In this document: positions 18,031-27,244 of the stretch, one piece after another
Numbering within the stretch: position 1 is the first letter of the stretch
Layout: the number at the start of each line of letters is the position of its first letter
Assembly (NCBI RefSeq): GCF_016904885.1
Contig: NZ_JADWYI010000001.1
Location: forward strand, 8,179,224-8,243,223
DNA length: 64,000 nucleotides
Source: Archangium primigenium
GTDB taxonomy: Bacteria; Myxococcota; Myxococcia; Myxococcales; Myxococcaceae
Direction of reading: 5' to 3'
Program-made: the position numbers and the translations under genes
Notes under the pieces: generated by a model
Told to the model about the DNA's origin: nothing
Databases searched by the model: none
The model's input: the letters and a program-made list of their open reading frames with translations, nothing else

Positions 18031-21000
18031 ATGGCGGAACGGACGGCCAGGGCGGAGAAGACGGCCAGGGCGGAGAAGACGGTCCTGTCTCGGCAGGACA
18101 TCGCCTCGAGGCGCAAGGCCATCGCGGAGAAGAAGGCCAAGCGGGGCCTGGGCGAGGAGGAGGCCGGACCGGGGCGCAAGGCGCTCATCGGCCTGGTGCT
18201 CCTGGCGGCCTCGGTGCTGTCGCTGGTGTCGGTGGCCACCTACAACATGAAGGACCGGCGCGGCCCCGGCTTCCAGAACGCGGTGGGCCCCATGGGGCAC
18301 CTCATCGCGGAGAACCTGCGCGGCCTGCTCGGCGTGTGGGCCTACCTGCTGCCCCTGTGCGGCTTCTACGCCGCCATGGTCGTGTTCGTGGGCAGCCGCG
18401 AGCGCCGGCGCTGGCCCCAGCTCGTCGCCTTCGTGCTGCTCACCCTGAGCGGCGCCGTGCTCGCCCAGCTCTTCCTCGGCAACCAGCCCGGGCAGGCCCA
18501 TCCCCCCGGGGGCCTCATCGGCTCCAGCCTGGGCGGCGTGCTCGTGGGCCTGTTCTCCACGGTGGGCACCATCATCCTGGTGACCACGGTGTGCGCCGCG
18601 GCGCTCATCGTCGGCACCCAGTACACCTTCCTCAAGCTGTGCTCGCTCGCGTGGCAGGGGGCGAGCGTGATCGCCCAGCGCGTGGAGGCCAGCGCGCTCG
18701 CCTTCTGGGAACAGCAGAAGCAGGCCTACCAGGAGCGCAAGGAGCAGTCCGCCAAGGATCAGGAGGAGGAGGACGCCTTCCTCGCGCAGCTGGAGGCCGA
18801 GGAGGCCGAGCTCGACGAGGCCGAGCAGCTCATCGCCGAGGCGGAGGAGGCCGAGGCCGAGGCCATGGCCGAGGAGTCCCTGCGCCTGTCCCGCCAGGAG
18901 GAGAAGGAGCGGCTGCTCCAAGCGAAGAAGGCCGCCAAGGACGCCAAGGACGCGGCGCGCGAGGCCCGGAAGAACCCGGAGCTGCCCGCCTCCACCCCCG
19001 TCATCGTCACCCCGCCCGCCGCCCCCGCGCGGCCCACGCCCGGCGCGGATCCCGTGTGGGCGTCGTTCCTGGCCCCCTCGGGCGCGGCCAACGCCGTGCC
19101 CCCGCCGCAGGCCGCCGCCCCCGCCCCCGCCGAGCCCGCCAAGGGCAAGCGCCCCAAGGCCCCGAACATCATCACCGGCCCGGGCGTGGACGCGCTCGAC
19201 GCCGAGGCTCCCCTGCCCGCGCCCGCGGCCCCCTCGGCCCTCATCCCCGCGCCGCCCTCCGCGCTCGCCGCGCGCACGCCCCTCATCGTGGAGCCCAAGG
19301 CCCCGCCCAAGCCCACCGCCGTCGTCGCCAAGAAGAAGGAGCACGAGTTCCAGTTCGTGGGCGGCCGCACCAGCTTCTCGCTGCCCCCGCTGGACGTGCT
19401 CTCCGTCGAGAAGAAGGAGCGCTCGGCGCTCGACAAGGACGCCTTCCTCACCACCGCGGAGAAGCTGCGCGCCAAGCTCGCCGACTTCGGCATCACCGGC
19501 GAGGTGGTGGAAATCCGTCCCGGCCCCGTGGTCACCATGTACGAGTTCCTCCCGGGGCCCGGCATCAAGGTGAGCAAGATCGCCGCGCTGCAGGATGACC
19601 TCGCCATGGCCATGGAGGCCATGCGCGTGCGCATCGTGGCGCCCATCCCCGGCAAGGGCGTGGTCGGCATCGAGGTGCCCAACCGCGACCGCGAGACGGT
19701 GTTCCTCAAGGAGATCGCCGAGCAGGACCTGTTCCAGAAGGCCAGCAGCAAGCTCACCATGTGCGTGGGCAAGGACATCGAGGGCATGCCGTACGTCTTC
19801 GACCTGGCCAAGGCGCCCCACCTGCTCATCGCCGGCACCACCGGCTCGGGCAAGTCCGTGGCCGTCAACTCCATGATCATGAGCATCCTCCTCAAGTCCA
19901 CACCCGAGGAGGTGCGCTTCATCATGGTGGACCCGAAGATGCTGGAGCTCTCCGTGTACGAGGGCATCCCGCACCTGCTCTTGCCCGTGGTGACCGACCC
20001 CAAGAAGGCGGCGCTCGCGCTGCGCTGGGCCGTGGAGGAGATGGAGCGGCGCTACCAGATGCTGTCCGAGGCGGGCGTGCGCAACATCGCCGGCTTCAAC
20101 AAGCTCGTGGAGACGACCGAGGCCGAGCGCGCCTCCAAGCCCGCCCACGAGGCGCCCCGCAAGGCCAGCGTCCCGAAGAAGCCCAAGAAGGTGCTGGTGG
20201 TGGACGCGGCCACGCCCGAGGACGCCCAGTTCGAGGAGCCCAGCGCGCCCACGAGCGCCGGGCCCGGGGTCGCCGCGCCCCGCTTCGACGATGACGAGGA
20301 GGCACTCGAGGCCACGCCCGAGTCCGAGGACGCCCCCGCGCTCGACGCGGCCGGGGACGAGGACGACGACGGCATGGACGAGGCGGTGGACGCCGCGCTC
20401 GGGGCCGCCGGGGACTCGGGCGACGCGCCCGAGGAGAAGAAGGAGTGGAAGAAGCTGCCCTACATCGTGGTCATCATCGACGAGCTGGCCGACCTGATGA
20501 TGGTGGCCAGCCGCGAGGTGGAGACGTACGTGGCGCGCCTGGCGCAGATGGCGCGCGCCGCCGGCATCCACCTGATGGTGGCCACGCAGCGCCCCTCCAC
20601 GGACGTGGTCACGGGCATCATCAAGGCCAACTTCCCCACGCGCATCAGCTTCATGCTGCGCTCCAAGCCCGACTCCATGACCATCCTGGGCACGGTGGGC
20701 GCCGAGGCCCTGCTCGGCATGGGCGACATGCTCATCATGCCGCCCACGAGCGCGCACCTGCAGCGCGTGCACGGCGCCTTCGTGTCGGAGAGCGAAATCA
20801 AGGGCGCGGTGGACCACCTCAAGTCCCAGGGCAAGCCCGTCTACGACGAGTCCATCCTCAAGCCGCGCGAGGAGGACGGCGAGGGCGGCGGCGGCGAGGA
20901 GGACGACCTGTCCGACGAGCTGTACGACCAGGCGCTCGCCACCGTGAGCGAGATGAAGGCCGTCTCCATCTCCATGCTCCAGCGCAAGATGCGCATCGGC

Positions 21001-21126
21001 TACAACCGCTCGGCCCGGATGATCGAGCGCATGGAGCGCGAGGGCGTGGTGGGCCCGGCCGACGGGGCCAAGCCCCGCGAGGTGCTCATCCGCGGCGTGG
21101 GGGAGATGGGCACCAGCGCGATGTAG
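18031..21126 (+). CDS. ftsK: DNA translocase FtsK/SpoIIIE
   Basis: A 1031-residue septum-located motor that pumps chromosome ends during division. A short basic N-terminus carries a six-residue duplication. Four membrane helices lie at about 50-70, 98-122, 130-150 and 168-197, then a long Glu/Ala-rich and Pro-rich linker to about 440. The motor has Walker A GTTGSGKS (602-609), MVDPKMLELSVYEGIPHL and the Walker B-containing IVVIIDELADLMM (about 812-824). Between AGFN (about 690) and LPYIVV (809) is an acidic, Pro/Ala-rich insertion of about 115 residues, where E. coli FtsK has only a few dozen. The gamma winged helix (KMRIGYNRSARMIERMEREG, about 985-1005) ends the protein. Confidence 0.96.
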   Translation: MAERTARAEKTARAEKTVLSRQDIASRRKAIAEKKAKRGLGEEEAGPGRKALIGLVLLAASVLSLVSVATYNMKDRRGPGFQNAVGPMGHLIAENLRGLLGVWAYLLPLCGFYAAMVVFVGSRERRRWPQLVAFVLLTLSGAVLAQLFLGNQPGQAHPPGGLIGSSLGGVLVGLFSTVGTIILVTTVCAAALIVGTQYTFLKLCSLAWQGASVIAQRVEASALAFWEQQKQAYQERKEQSAKDQEEEDAFLAQLEAEEAELDEAEQLIAEAEEAEAEAMAEESLRLSRQEEKERLLQAKKAAKDAKDAAREARKNPELPASTPVIVTPPAAPARPTPGADPVWASFLAPSGAANAVPPPQAAAPAPAEPAKGKRPKAPNIITGPGVDALDAEAPLPAPAAPSALIPAPPSALAARTPLIVEPKAPPKPTAVVAKKKEHEFQFVGGRTSFSLPPLDVLSVEKKERSALDKDAFLTTAEKLRAKLADFGITGEVVEIRPGPVVTMYEFLPGPGIKVSKIAALQDDLAMAMEAMRVRIVAPIPGKGVVGIEVPNRDRETVFLKEIAEQDLFQKASSKLTMCVGKDIEGMPYVFDLAKAPHLLIAGTTGSGKSVAVNSMIMSILLKSTPEEVRFIMVDPKMLELSVYEGIPHLLLPVVTDPKKAALALRWAVEEMERRYQMLSEAGVRNIAGFNKLVETTEAERASKPAHEAPRKASVPKKPKKVLVVDAATPEDAQFEEPSAPTSAGPGVAAPRFDDDEEALEATPESEDAPALDAAGDEDDDGMDEAVDAALGAAGDSGDAPEEKKEWKKLPYIVVIIDELADLMMVASREVETYVARLAQMARAAGIHLMVATQRPSTDVVTGIIKANFPTRISFMLRSKPDSMTILGTVGAEALLGMGDMLIMPPTSAHLQRVHGAFVSESEIKGAVDHLKSQGKPVYDESILKPREEDGEGGGGEEDDLSDELYDQALATVSEMKAVSISMLQRKMRIGYNRSARMIERMEREGVVGPADGAKPREVLIRGVGEMGTSAM
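18043..18078 (+). repeat. 18-bp tandem duplication in the ftsK start region
   Basis: ACGGCCAGGGCGGAGAAG occurs twice head to tail at 18043-18060 and 18061-18078. It encodes two ARAEKT copies in the cytoplasmic N-terminus. It is in frame, so it is a neutral length variation candidate. Confidence 0.85.
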
Positions 21127-21143
21127 GGCGCCGCGTGAGGCGC

Positions 21144-21974
21144 TCAGGGGCCCGGCGGGGGAAGCACTCCCGCCATCGTGGCCTCCAGTTCCTCCCGGCA
21201 GCGCAGCAGCTCGCGCTGCAGGACGTCCCGCCGGGCCGCGAACCGGCTCGCGGGGATGGGAATGGCCAGGGCGTAGCGCGGGCCCGTGGCGAGCCGCAGC
21301 GCCACACCCACCGCGCAGATGCCCTCGGCGTGCTCCTCCTCGTCCACGGCCACGCCCCGCTCGCGCACGCCCCGCAGGTCTTCGAGCAGCGCGGGCAGCG
21401 TGCGCAGCGTCCGGGACGTGAGCGGCTCCAGCCGCGAGCCCATGAGCCGGCGCACCTGCTCGTCCGTCATCTCCGCGAGCAGGGCCTTGCCGTGGGAGGT
21501 GCTGTGCAGGGGGTAGGTGTCTCCGAGCGCGCCGCGGACACTCAACGGCCGGTCGGAGAAGCTGCGCGCCACGCTCACCGCGCGCCGCCCCTGGAGCAGC
21601 GTCAGGTTGACGGTCTCGTCCACGCGCTGGCGCAGCGCGTCCAGGTGCGGCTGGGCCACCGACAGCACGTCCCCCCGGGCCGCGCCCGCCAGCGCCACCA
21701 GGCCCGGCCCGAGCCGGAGGCCGTCCTCCACCGTCACCCACTGCTCGTCCCGCAGCGCCCCGACGATCCGCTGCACCGTGGAGCGCGGCAACCCCACCTG
21801 CCGGGCGAGCCGCCCCAGGCTCGAGCCCTCGGACTGGCTCGCGAGCGCCCGGAGGATGGCCGCCGCCCGGGCGATGACCTGGATGGACTCCCCCCGCCCC
21901 TCCCGGGCCGTCGTCTCCTCGTCCTTCGTCCTGTCCCCCACCGCAGAGCACCTCCCGGGCGCCGGCATTGACAC
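21144..21974 (-). CDS. IclR-family transcriptional regulator
   Basis: A 276-residue regulator. The N-terminal winged HTH (about 30-95) contains IQVIARAAAILRALASQ and LARQVGLPRSTVQRIVGALRDE. The C-terminal effector domain has TLLQGRRAVSVARS, then LHSTSHGKALLAEM and the late AVGVALRLA stretch. The start at 21974 is a GTG; ATG at 21968 or a GTG at 21941 are alternatives. It is divergent from a Bcr/CflA-type exporter with 93 bases between. That gap holds a TGTACC palindrome, which strongly suggests it controls the transporter and itself. The ligand is unknown. Confidence 0.9.
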   Translation of the reverse strand: MSMPAPGRCSAVGDRTKDEETTAREGRGESIQVIARAAAILRALASQSEGSSLGRLARQVGLPRSTVQRIVGALRDEQWVTVEDGLRLGPGLVALAGAARGDVLSVAQPHLDALRQRVDETVNLTLLQGRRAVSVARSFSDRPLSVRGALGDTYPLHSTSHGKALLAEMTDEQVRRLMGSRLEPLTSRTLRTLPALLEDLRGVRERGVAVDEEEHAEGICAVGVALRLATGPRYALAIPIPASRFAARRDVLQRELLRCREELEATMAGVLPPPGP

Positions 21975-21997
21975 CGTGCGTCCTGGCCTTTAAGGGT

Positions 21998-22036
21998 TGT
22001 ACCGCTCCACAATACACTGTACCGCATCGTGGTACA
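21998..22036 (+). promoter_or_regulatory. Candidate IclR operator between regulator and exporter
   Basis: A perfect palindrome TGTACC-N7-GGTACA lies at 22018-22036. A second copy of its left arm, TGTACCGC, lies at 21998-22005, exactly 20 bases upstream of 22018-22025, about two helical turns. Placement in the 93-base divergent gap is what one expects for an IclR-type site. Confidence 0.6.
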
Positions 22037-22067
22037 TCCTTGTCGGGGCCGTGAGAAAGGTTCGGCC

Positions 22068-23300
22068 GTGCGCATCCGTCCCCAGTCCTTCGTCTTCACC
22101 CTGCTGCTGGGCGCGCTCAGCGCGCTGCCGCCCTTCTCCATCGACATGGGGCTGCCCGCGCTCGGGCTCATGGCCCAGTCGCTGGGCACGACGAGCGCGG
22201 GGGCGAGCCTGTCGCTCAGCCTCTTCATGGTGGGCTTCGCGCTCGGGCCACTCGTGTACGGGCCCCTGTCGGACCGCTACGGGCGCCGGCCGTTGATGCT
22301 CGTGGGCTGTGGGGTGTTCGTGGCGGCGGGCGTGGGCTGCGCGCTCGCGGGCTCGCTGCCGGTGATGCTCGTGTGCCGGTTCATCCAGGGCGCGGGCGCG
22401 GGCGCGGGCTCCGTGCTGGTGATGGCCATCATCCGCGACCTGTTCGAGGGCGCCGTCGCGCGCACGCGCCTGTCCTACGTGAGCCTCGTCATGGGCGTGG
22501 CGCCGATGATCGCCCCCACGATTGGCGCCGGGGTGCTGGCGGTGAGCCACTGGCGCGCCATCTACTTCACGCTCGCCGCGGGCGGGCTCGTGCTGCTGCT
22601 GGCCACCGCCGGGGGCTTGCAGGAGTCGGCGCCCCGGAGCCAGGCGCCCCTGTCGCCGCGCGGCCTCGCCCGGAGCTACGCGCGGGTGTTCGGCCACCGG
22701 CTGTCGCTCGGCTATTCGCTGCTCAGCGCCCTGTCGTTCGGCTGCTGCTTCGCCTACATCTCCGGCTCGCCCCTGGTGCTCATGGACGTGCTGGGCGTGT
22801 CCACCGCGGTCTACGGCACCTGCTTCGCCCTCACCGCCCTGGCGATGATGGCGGGCGCGTTCGCCAATGGCCGGCTCAGCGCGCGGGGCGTCCCGGCGGC
22901 CCGGCTGCTGACGCTGGGGCTCGCCCTGGGCGGCCTCGGCTCGCTGCTGCTCGTGCTCGTCACCGGGACGGGCCTGGCCTCGGTGGCCACGCTGCTGCCC
23001 CTGTTCGCGCTCACCAACTTCAGCCTCGGCTTCATCACCCCCAACGCCACCCACGGCGCGCTGCAGCCCATGCCGGACATCGCCGGCGTGGCGAGCGCGG
23101 TGCTCAATGCCCTGCGCATGCTCGTGGCCGCGGCGTCCAGCGCGCTCGTGGCCGTCCTCTTCCAGGGCACCAGCGCGCTCCCCGTGGCGGTGGTGATGGC
23201 GGGCTTCGCGCTCGCCTCGGTGCTCGTCTACGTCCTCGTCGTGCGGCCCGTGGAGCACCAGGCCCCGCCCGACACCGACGCCCTGCCCACCCGCGCCTGA
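22068..23300 (+). CDS. Bcr/CflA-type MFS drug-efflux transporter
   Basis: A 410-residue inner-membrane protein with about 12 hydrophobic helices. The first helix ends in FSIDMGLPALGLMAQSLG, typical of the Bcr/CflA subfamily. MFS motif A is GPLSDRYGRRPLML between helices 2 and 3, and PMIAPTIGAGVL is in helix 5. The GTG at 22068, eight bases after a GAGAAAGG ribosome-binding site, is preferred over a GTG at 22029 that lies within the putative operator. It is likely a proton-driven exporter of small toxic molecules or metabolites under control of the divergent IclR regulator. Confidence 0.9.
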   Translation: MRIRPQSFVFTLLLGALSALPPFSIDMGLPALGLMAQSLGTTSAGASLSLSLFMVGFALGPLVYGPLSDRYGRRPLMLVGCGVFVAAGVGCALAGSLPVMLVCRFIQGAGAGAGSVLVMAIIRDLFEGAVARTRLSYVSLVMGVAPMIAPTIGAGVLAVSHWRAIYFTLAAGGLVLLLATAGGLQESAPRSQAPLSPRGLARSYARVFGHRLSLGYSLLSALSFGCCFAYISGSPLVLMDVLGVSTAVYGTCFALTALAMMAGAFANGRLSARGVPAARLLTLGLALGGLGSLLLVLVTGTGLASVATLLPLFALTNFSLGFITPNATHGALQPMPDIAGVASAVLNALRMLVAAASSALVAVLFQGTSALPVAVVMAGFALASVLVYVLVVRPVEHQAPPDTDALPTRA

Positions 23301-23358
23301 GCCCAGTCCCCCGGGGGGGTTGCCAGCGGCCCCGGGCGCCCTCCAGAGTCCCCCCGCC

Positions 23359-23640
23359 ATGCTCGTCACCATCAACCGCTTCCGCGTGTCCGCCCAGGAA
23401 GCCACGCACCTGGAAGCCGCCTTCGGGGCCCGCTCGCGCACGGTGGACCGGTACGAGGGCTTCCTCGGGCTCGAGGTGCTGCGCTCCTTCGAGCCCGAGC
23501 CGGAGCTGCTCCTCATCACCCGCTGGCGGGACAAGGAGTGCATGAAGGCGTACTTCCAATCCGAGGACTTCAAGGCCACCCGGGCGGCGAGCGCACGCCA
23601 GGACGCCACCTTCACGCTGTACGAGGTGTTGGCGCGCTAA
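23359..23640 (+). CDS. ABM-domain (antibiotic biosynthesis monooxygenase) protein
   Basis: A 93-residue single ferredoxin-like ABM domain. It starts LVTINRFRVSAQEATHLEAAF, with GFLGLEVLRSFEPEPELLLI and TRWRDKECMKAYFQSEDF, which resembles IsdG/HmoB-type dimeric heme oxygenases as well as quinol monooxygenases. The start ATG (23359) is not preceded by a strong ribosome-binding site. It lies 58 bases downstream of the exporter on the same strand and may be co-transcribed, which fits a detoxification theme. Heme versus small-aromatic substrate cannot be decided here. Confidence 0.8.
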   Translation: MLVTINRFRVSAQEATHLEAAFGARSRTVDRYEGFLGLEVLRSFEPEPELLLITRWRDKECMKAYFQSEDFKATRAASARQDATFTLYEVLAR

Positions 23641-24849
23641 CCGGGCCCTCCCCCCGGCTTTCCTCTTGGTCCCGGGGCCCACATCCGGATATGGGCCGTG
23701 CCCATGGCCGAACGTCTCGCCCTCTTCGCCACCACCGCCCGCGGCACCGAGGACCTGCTCGCCGAGGAACTCAAGGAGCTGGGTGCGCGCCGCATCCGCC
23801 AGGACCGCGGCGGCGTGCGCTTCATGGCCTCGCTCGACGAGGCCCTCAAGGTCTGCCTCTGGTCGCGCATCGCCATGCGCGTGCTCTACCCCCTGGGCGA
23901 GTTCGAGGCCCGGGGCGCCGACGGGCTGTACGCGGCCGTGGCCAGCGTCCCCTGGGAGGAGCACCTCACCCCGGAGACGACGTTCGCGGTGGAGGCCACG
24001 CTCAAGGACAGCGAGCACAGCCACACGGGCTTCGTGGCGCTCAAGGTGAAGGACGCGGTGGTGGACCGCATGCGCGACAAGCGCGGCGCCCGGCCGGACG
24101 TGGACACGCGCGACCCGGACGTGCGGGTGGTGGCCCACCTGGTGCGCGAGAAGCTGTCCTTGTCGCTGGACCTGTGCGGCGAGCCCCTGCACCGGCGCGG
24201 CTACCGGGTGCGCCCCACCGCCGCCCCCATGAAGGAGACGCTGGCGGCCGCCCTGCTGCGCGCCGCGGGCTACACCGGCGAGGAGGCCCTCGTCGACCCC
24301 ATGTGCGGCTCGGGCACGGTGCTCATCGAGGGGGGCCTCATCGCCCGCCGCCGCGCGCCCGGCCTCACCCGGACGTTCGCCGTGGAGAAGTGGCCCCACC
24401 TGGGCACCCGCGCGCGCGAGCTGCTCGAGGACATGCGCGCGGACGCGCGCCGCAACGAGCGCAAGGTGGCCGTGCCGCTGCTCGGCTTCGACAAGGATCC
24501 CGAGGCCCTGGAGGCGGCGCTGCGCAACGTGAAGGCGGCGCGGCTGGGCGAGGAGATTCAGCTCACCGAGGGCGATGCCACGAAGCTGCCGCCCCTGCCC
24601 GAGCCCCCGGGCCTGCTGCTCACCAACCCGCCCTATGGCGACCGCATCGGCGGCGCGGGCGGCCAGAAGGGCATGAAGAGCTTCTACTTCAAGCTGGGCG
24701 ACAGCCTGCGCGCCCAGAAGGGCTGGCGGCTGTTCGTGCTCTCGGGGAACGTGGCCTTCGAGAGCGCCTTCCACGCGCGCCCGAGCGTCCGCCGCGACCT
24801 CTGGAACGGCCCCATCGAGTGCACGCTGCTCGGCTACCCGCCCTTCTAC

Positions 24850-24915
24850 GAGGCGCGCACGCGGCCGGCACAAGAGGCGCGCACGCGGCCGGCACAAGAG
24901 GCGCGCACGCGGCCG

Positions 24916-24921
<6 letters not shown>
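24850..24921 (+). repeat. Three tandem 24-bp repeats at the end of the RlmL-like gene
   Basis: GAG GCG CGC ACG CGG CCG GCA CAA occurs three times in frame (24850-24873, 24874-24897, 24898-24921), the third with TCA for GCA. It encodes EARTRPAQ three times. The repeat tract ends at the plsY stop. Confidence 0.9.
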
Positions 24922-25500
<579 letters not shown>

Positions 25501-25514
25501 GGCGGACCGCCTTG

Positions 25515-25946
25515 TCAGGTGAGCAGGTAGGGAAAGCGCGTCACCACCACCACCCAGGCGTAGTTGACGAGGATGAGGGCGATGGCCACGAGGCGCACCC
25601 GCTGCCACTCGGTGTCGGACAGCTCCAGCCGGGGCACGGGCATGGCGAAGGCCAGGTGCAGCACCGTCACCACGGCCATGAGCGCGAAGAAGAACGCGGC
25701 CACGGTGCCCAGCGGGTTGACGTGCCAGGCGCTGGCGAACTGGAAGTGCGCCACCCGATCCGCCACGCGGGTGAGGCCGCAGCCCAGGCACGGCCAGCCG
25801 GTCTGCTCCCGGAAGGTGCAGCCCCAGAAGGGGATGAGCCGGGCCACGGGGATGTAGCGGGCCACGAACAGCCCGACGAGGCCCACGACGCCCAGGGTGT
25901 CGGACACCCCGAAGACGCGGTTGGGCGCGGGAAGATGGAGCTTCAC
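25515..25946 (-). CDS. DUF2752 membrane protein
   Basis: A 143-residue protein with three membrane helices. The family hallmark CxxCGLTR appears as PCLGCGLTRV near residue 55, preceded by IPFWGCTF. The helix 'AFFFALMAVVTVLHLAFAMP' and a C-terminal helix with NYAWVVVVTRFPYL follow. It starts with GTG at 25946. It is immediately upstream of plsY on the same strand. The family is uncharacterised; the paired cysteines may be redox- or metal-active, which is inference. Confidence 0.8.
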   Translation of the reverse strand: MKLHLPAPNRVFGVSDTLGVVGLVGLFVARYIPVARLIPFWGCTFREQTGWPCLGCGLTRVADRVAHFQFASAWHVNPLGTVAAFFFALMAVVTVLHLAFAMPVPRLELSDTEWQRVRLVAIALILVNYAWVVVVTRFPYLLT

Positions 25947-26014
25947 GTCGCGGAGTGTACTCGGGAAGCCCCGCGCCTTGCCCGCCCAAAGGCTTTCGCG
26001 CTAATTCCTGGGGG

Positions 26015-26578
26015 ATGAAGACCTCGCGCGCTGCCTTGGTGACGCTGTTCGCCCTTCCCCTCGTGGCCCTCGCCGGAAACCCGCCCGCCGCCCAGAAGGC
26101 GGCCGCGAAGAAGCCGGCCGAGAAGGCGGCCGTCCAGGCCGAGTGCCCCCACCCCCACGAGGCCGCCGCCGGCGAGAAGCCCAAGGAGGACTGGACGCTC
26201 ACGCGCGGCGAGCCCCTCAAGGGCGCCCCCGCGGTGGCGCTCACCGAGCTGCTCGCCAAGCCCCAGGCCCACGACGGCCAGACGGTGCGCGTGGAGGGCC
26301 AGGTGCGCAAGGCCTGCCAGAAGAAGGGCTGCTGGATGGAACTCGCCTCCAGCGACAAGGGCGCGGGCGTGCGGGTGACGTTCAAGAACTACGGCTTCTT
26401 CGTCCCGCTGGACGCCGCGGGCTCGGCGGCGCGCGTGGAGGGCGTGGTGAAGGTGTCCGAGCTCACCGAGGACATGGCCAGGCACTACGAGGCCGAGGGC
26501 GCCATCGTCCCCCGCGGCGGCGACGGCAAGCCGCGCGAGGTGCAGCTCGTGGCCTCCGGCGTGGAACTGCGCCGCTAG
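26015..26578 (+). CDS. Secreted DUF4920 protein
   Basis: A 187-residue protein with a signal peptide (hydrophobic residues 6-20, ending ALA/G) followed by an Ala/Lys-rich linker. From about residue 70 it carries a DUF4920 domain: VALTELLAKPQAHDGQTVRV, then the signature VRKACQKKGCWMELAS with a C-x4-C pair, and GVRVTFKNYGFFVPLDAAG. The ATG follows GGGGG. The fold of this family is OB-like and periplasmic; the conserved cysteines suggest metal or redox chemistry. No function is established to my knowledge. Confidence 0.8.
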   Translation: MKTSRAALVTLFALPLVALAGNPPAAQKAAAKKPAEKAAVQAECPHPHEAAAGEKPKEDWTLTRGEPLKGAPAVALTELLAKPQAHDGQTVRVEGQVRKACQKKGCWMELASSDKGAGVRVTFKNYGFFVPLDAAGSAARVEGVVKVSELTEDMARHYEAEGAIVPRGGDGKPREVQLVASGVELRR

Positions 26579-26587
26579 GCCCCCCCC

Positions 26588-27187
26588 ATGGCACGCGGCT
26601 TCAGCATGCGGGGCGTGATGGGCGTGGGTGACCGCGCCGTCCAGCACGCCCGTGCCTGGTTGCAATCCCAGGAGCCGGGCTCCCGCGTCCATGACGTGCA
26701 GGAGGACCCGCGCTTCCAGCACCGGGGCGTGGACCTGCTCTGGGAGCTGCCCTCGGGCGAGGTGCGCGGCATCGAGGTGAAGGGCGACCGGCAGCCCCGC
26801 CGCAAGCGCTACTTCTTCGAGCTCGTCTCCAACCTGGAGCGCGACACCCCGGGCTGCTTCCTCTACAGCGGCGCGGACCTGATGCTCTACGTGTTCCTCG
26901 TGCAGGGCGAGCTGCACGTGCTGCCGCTCAAGGCGGTGCGCGAGTGGTTCCTGCCGAGGGCCAAGGCGTACGAGCTGCGCCACACCTTCACGCAGACGGG
27001 CGCCATCCGCTACACCACGGTGGGCGCCATCGTGCCGGTGAAGGACGTGCAGGAAGGGGTGGCCGCGGTGAAGGTCATCCGCCTGCCCCGCCGGGGCGAG
27101 GAGCCGGAGGCGTCCACCTCGGAGGCCTCCCTCGCCGCCGCGAGCGCGGCGACCCCGGAGCCCACCGAGGAGGACGTGCCCTACTGA
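26588..27187 (+). CDS. PD-(D/E)XK nuclease-like protein of unknown function
   Basis: A 199-residue cytoplasmic protein. Residues 18-100 match the restriction-endonuclease fold pattern: an N-terminal helix (VQHARAWLQSQ), then Asp49 in RGVDLLWELP, then Glu63-Val-Lys65 in RGIEVKGDR, giving the order D-x13-E-x-K. The following helix YFFELVSNLERD and strand PGCFLYSG also fit. The tail is Glu/Ala-rich. It starts nine bases after the DUF4920 gene. Catalytic competence is plausible because all three positions are intact. Family members include repair nucleases and DUF proteins; the substrate is unknown. Confidence 0.6.
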   Translation: MARGFSMRGVMGVGDRAVQHARAWLQSQEPGSRVHDVQEDPRFQHRGVDLLWELPSGEVRGIEVKGDRQPRRKRYFFELVSNLERDTPGCFLYSGADLMLYVFLVQGELHVLPLKAVREWFLPRAKAYELRHTFTQTGAIRYTTVGAIVPVKDVQEGVAAVKVIRLPRRGEEPEASTSEASLAAASAATPEPTEEDVPY

Positions 27188-27244
27188 GCGCCGTCCGCGC
27201 CCCCGCGCCGCCCGGAGCCGGGCGACGGAGGGACGGAAGTAGGC

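Noticed and set aside
17998-22017. A 1339-codon minus-strand frame antisense to ftsK
   Set aside because: It mirrors the ftsK sequence and lacks any motif; FtsK is certain on the plus strand.
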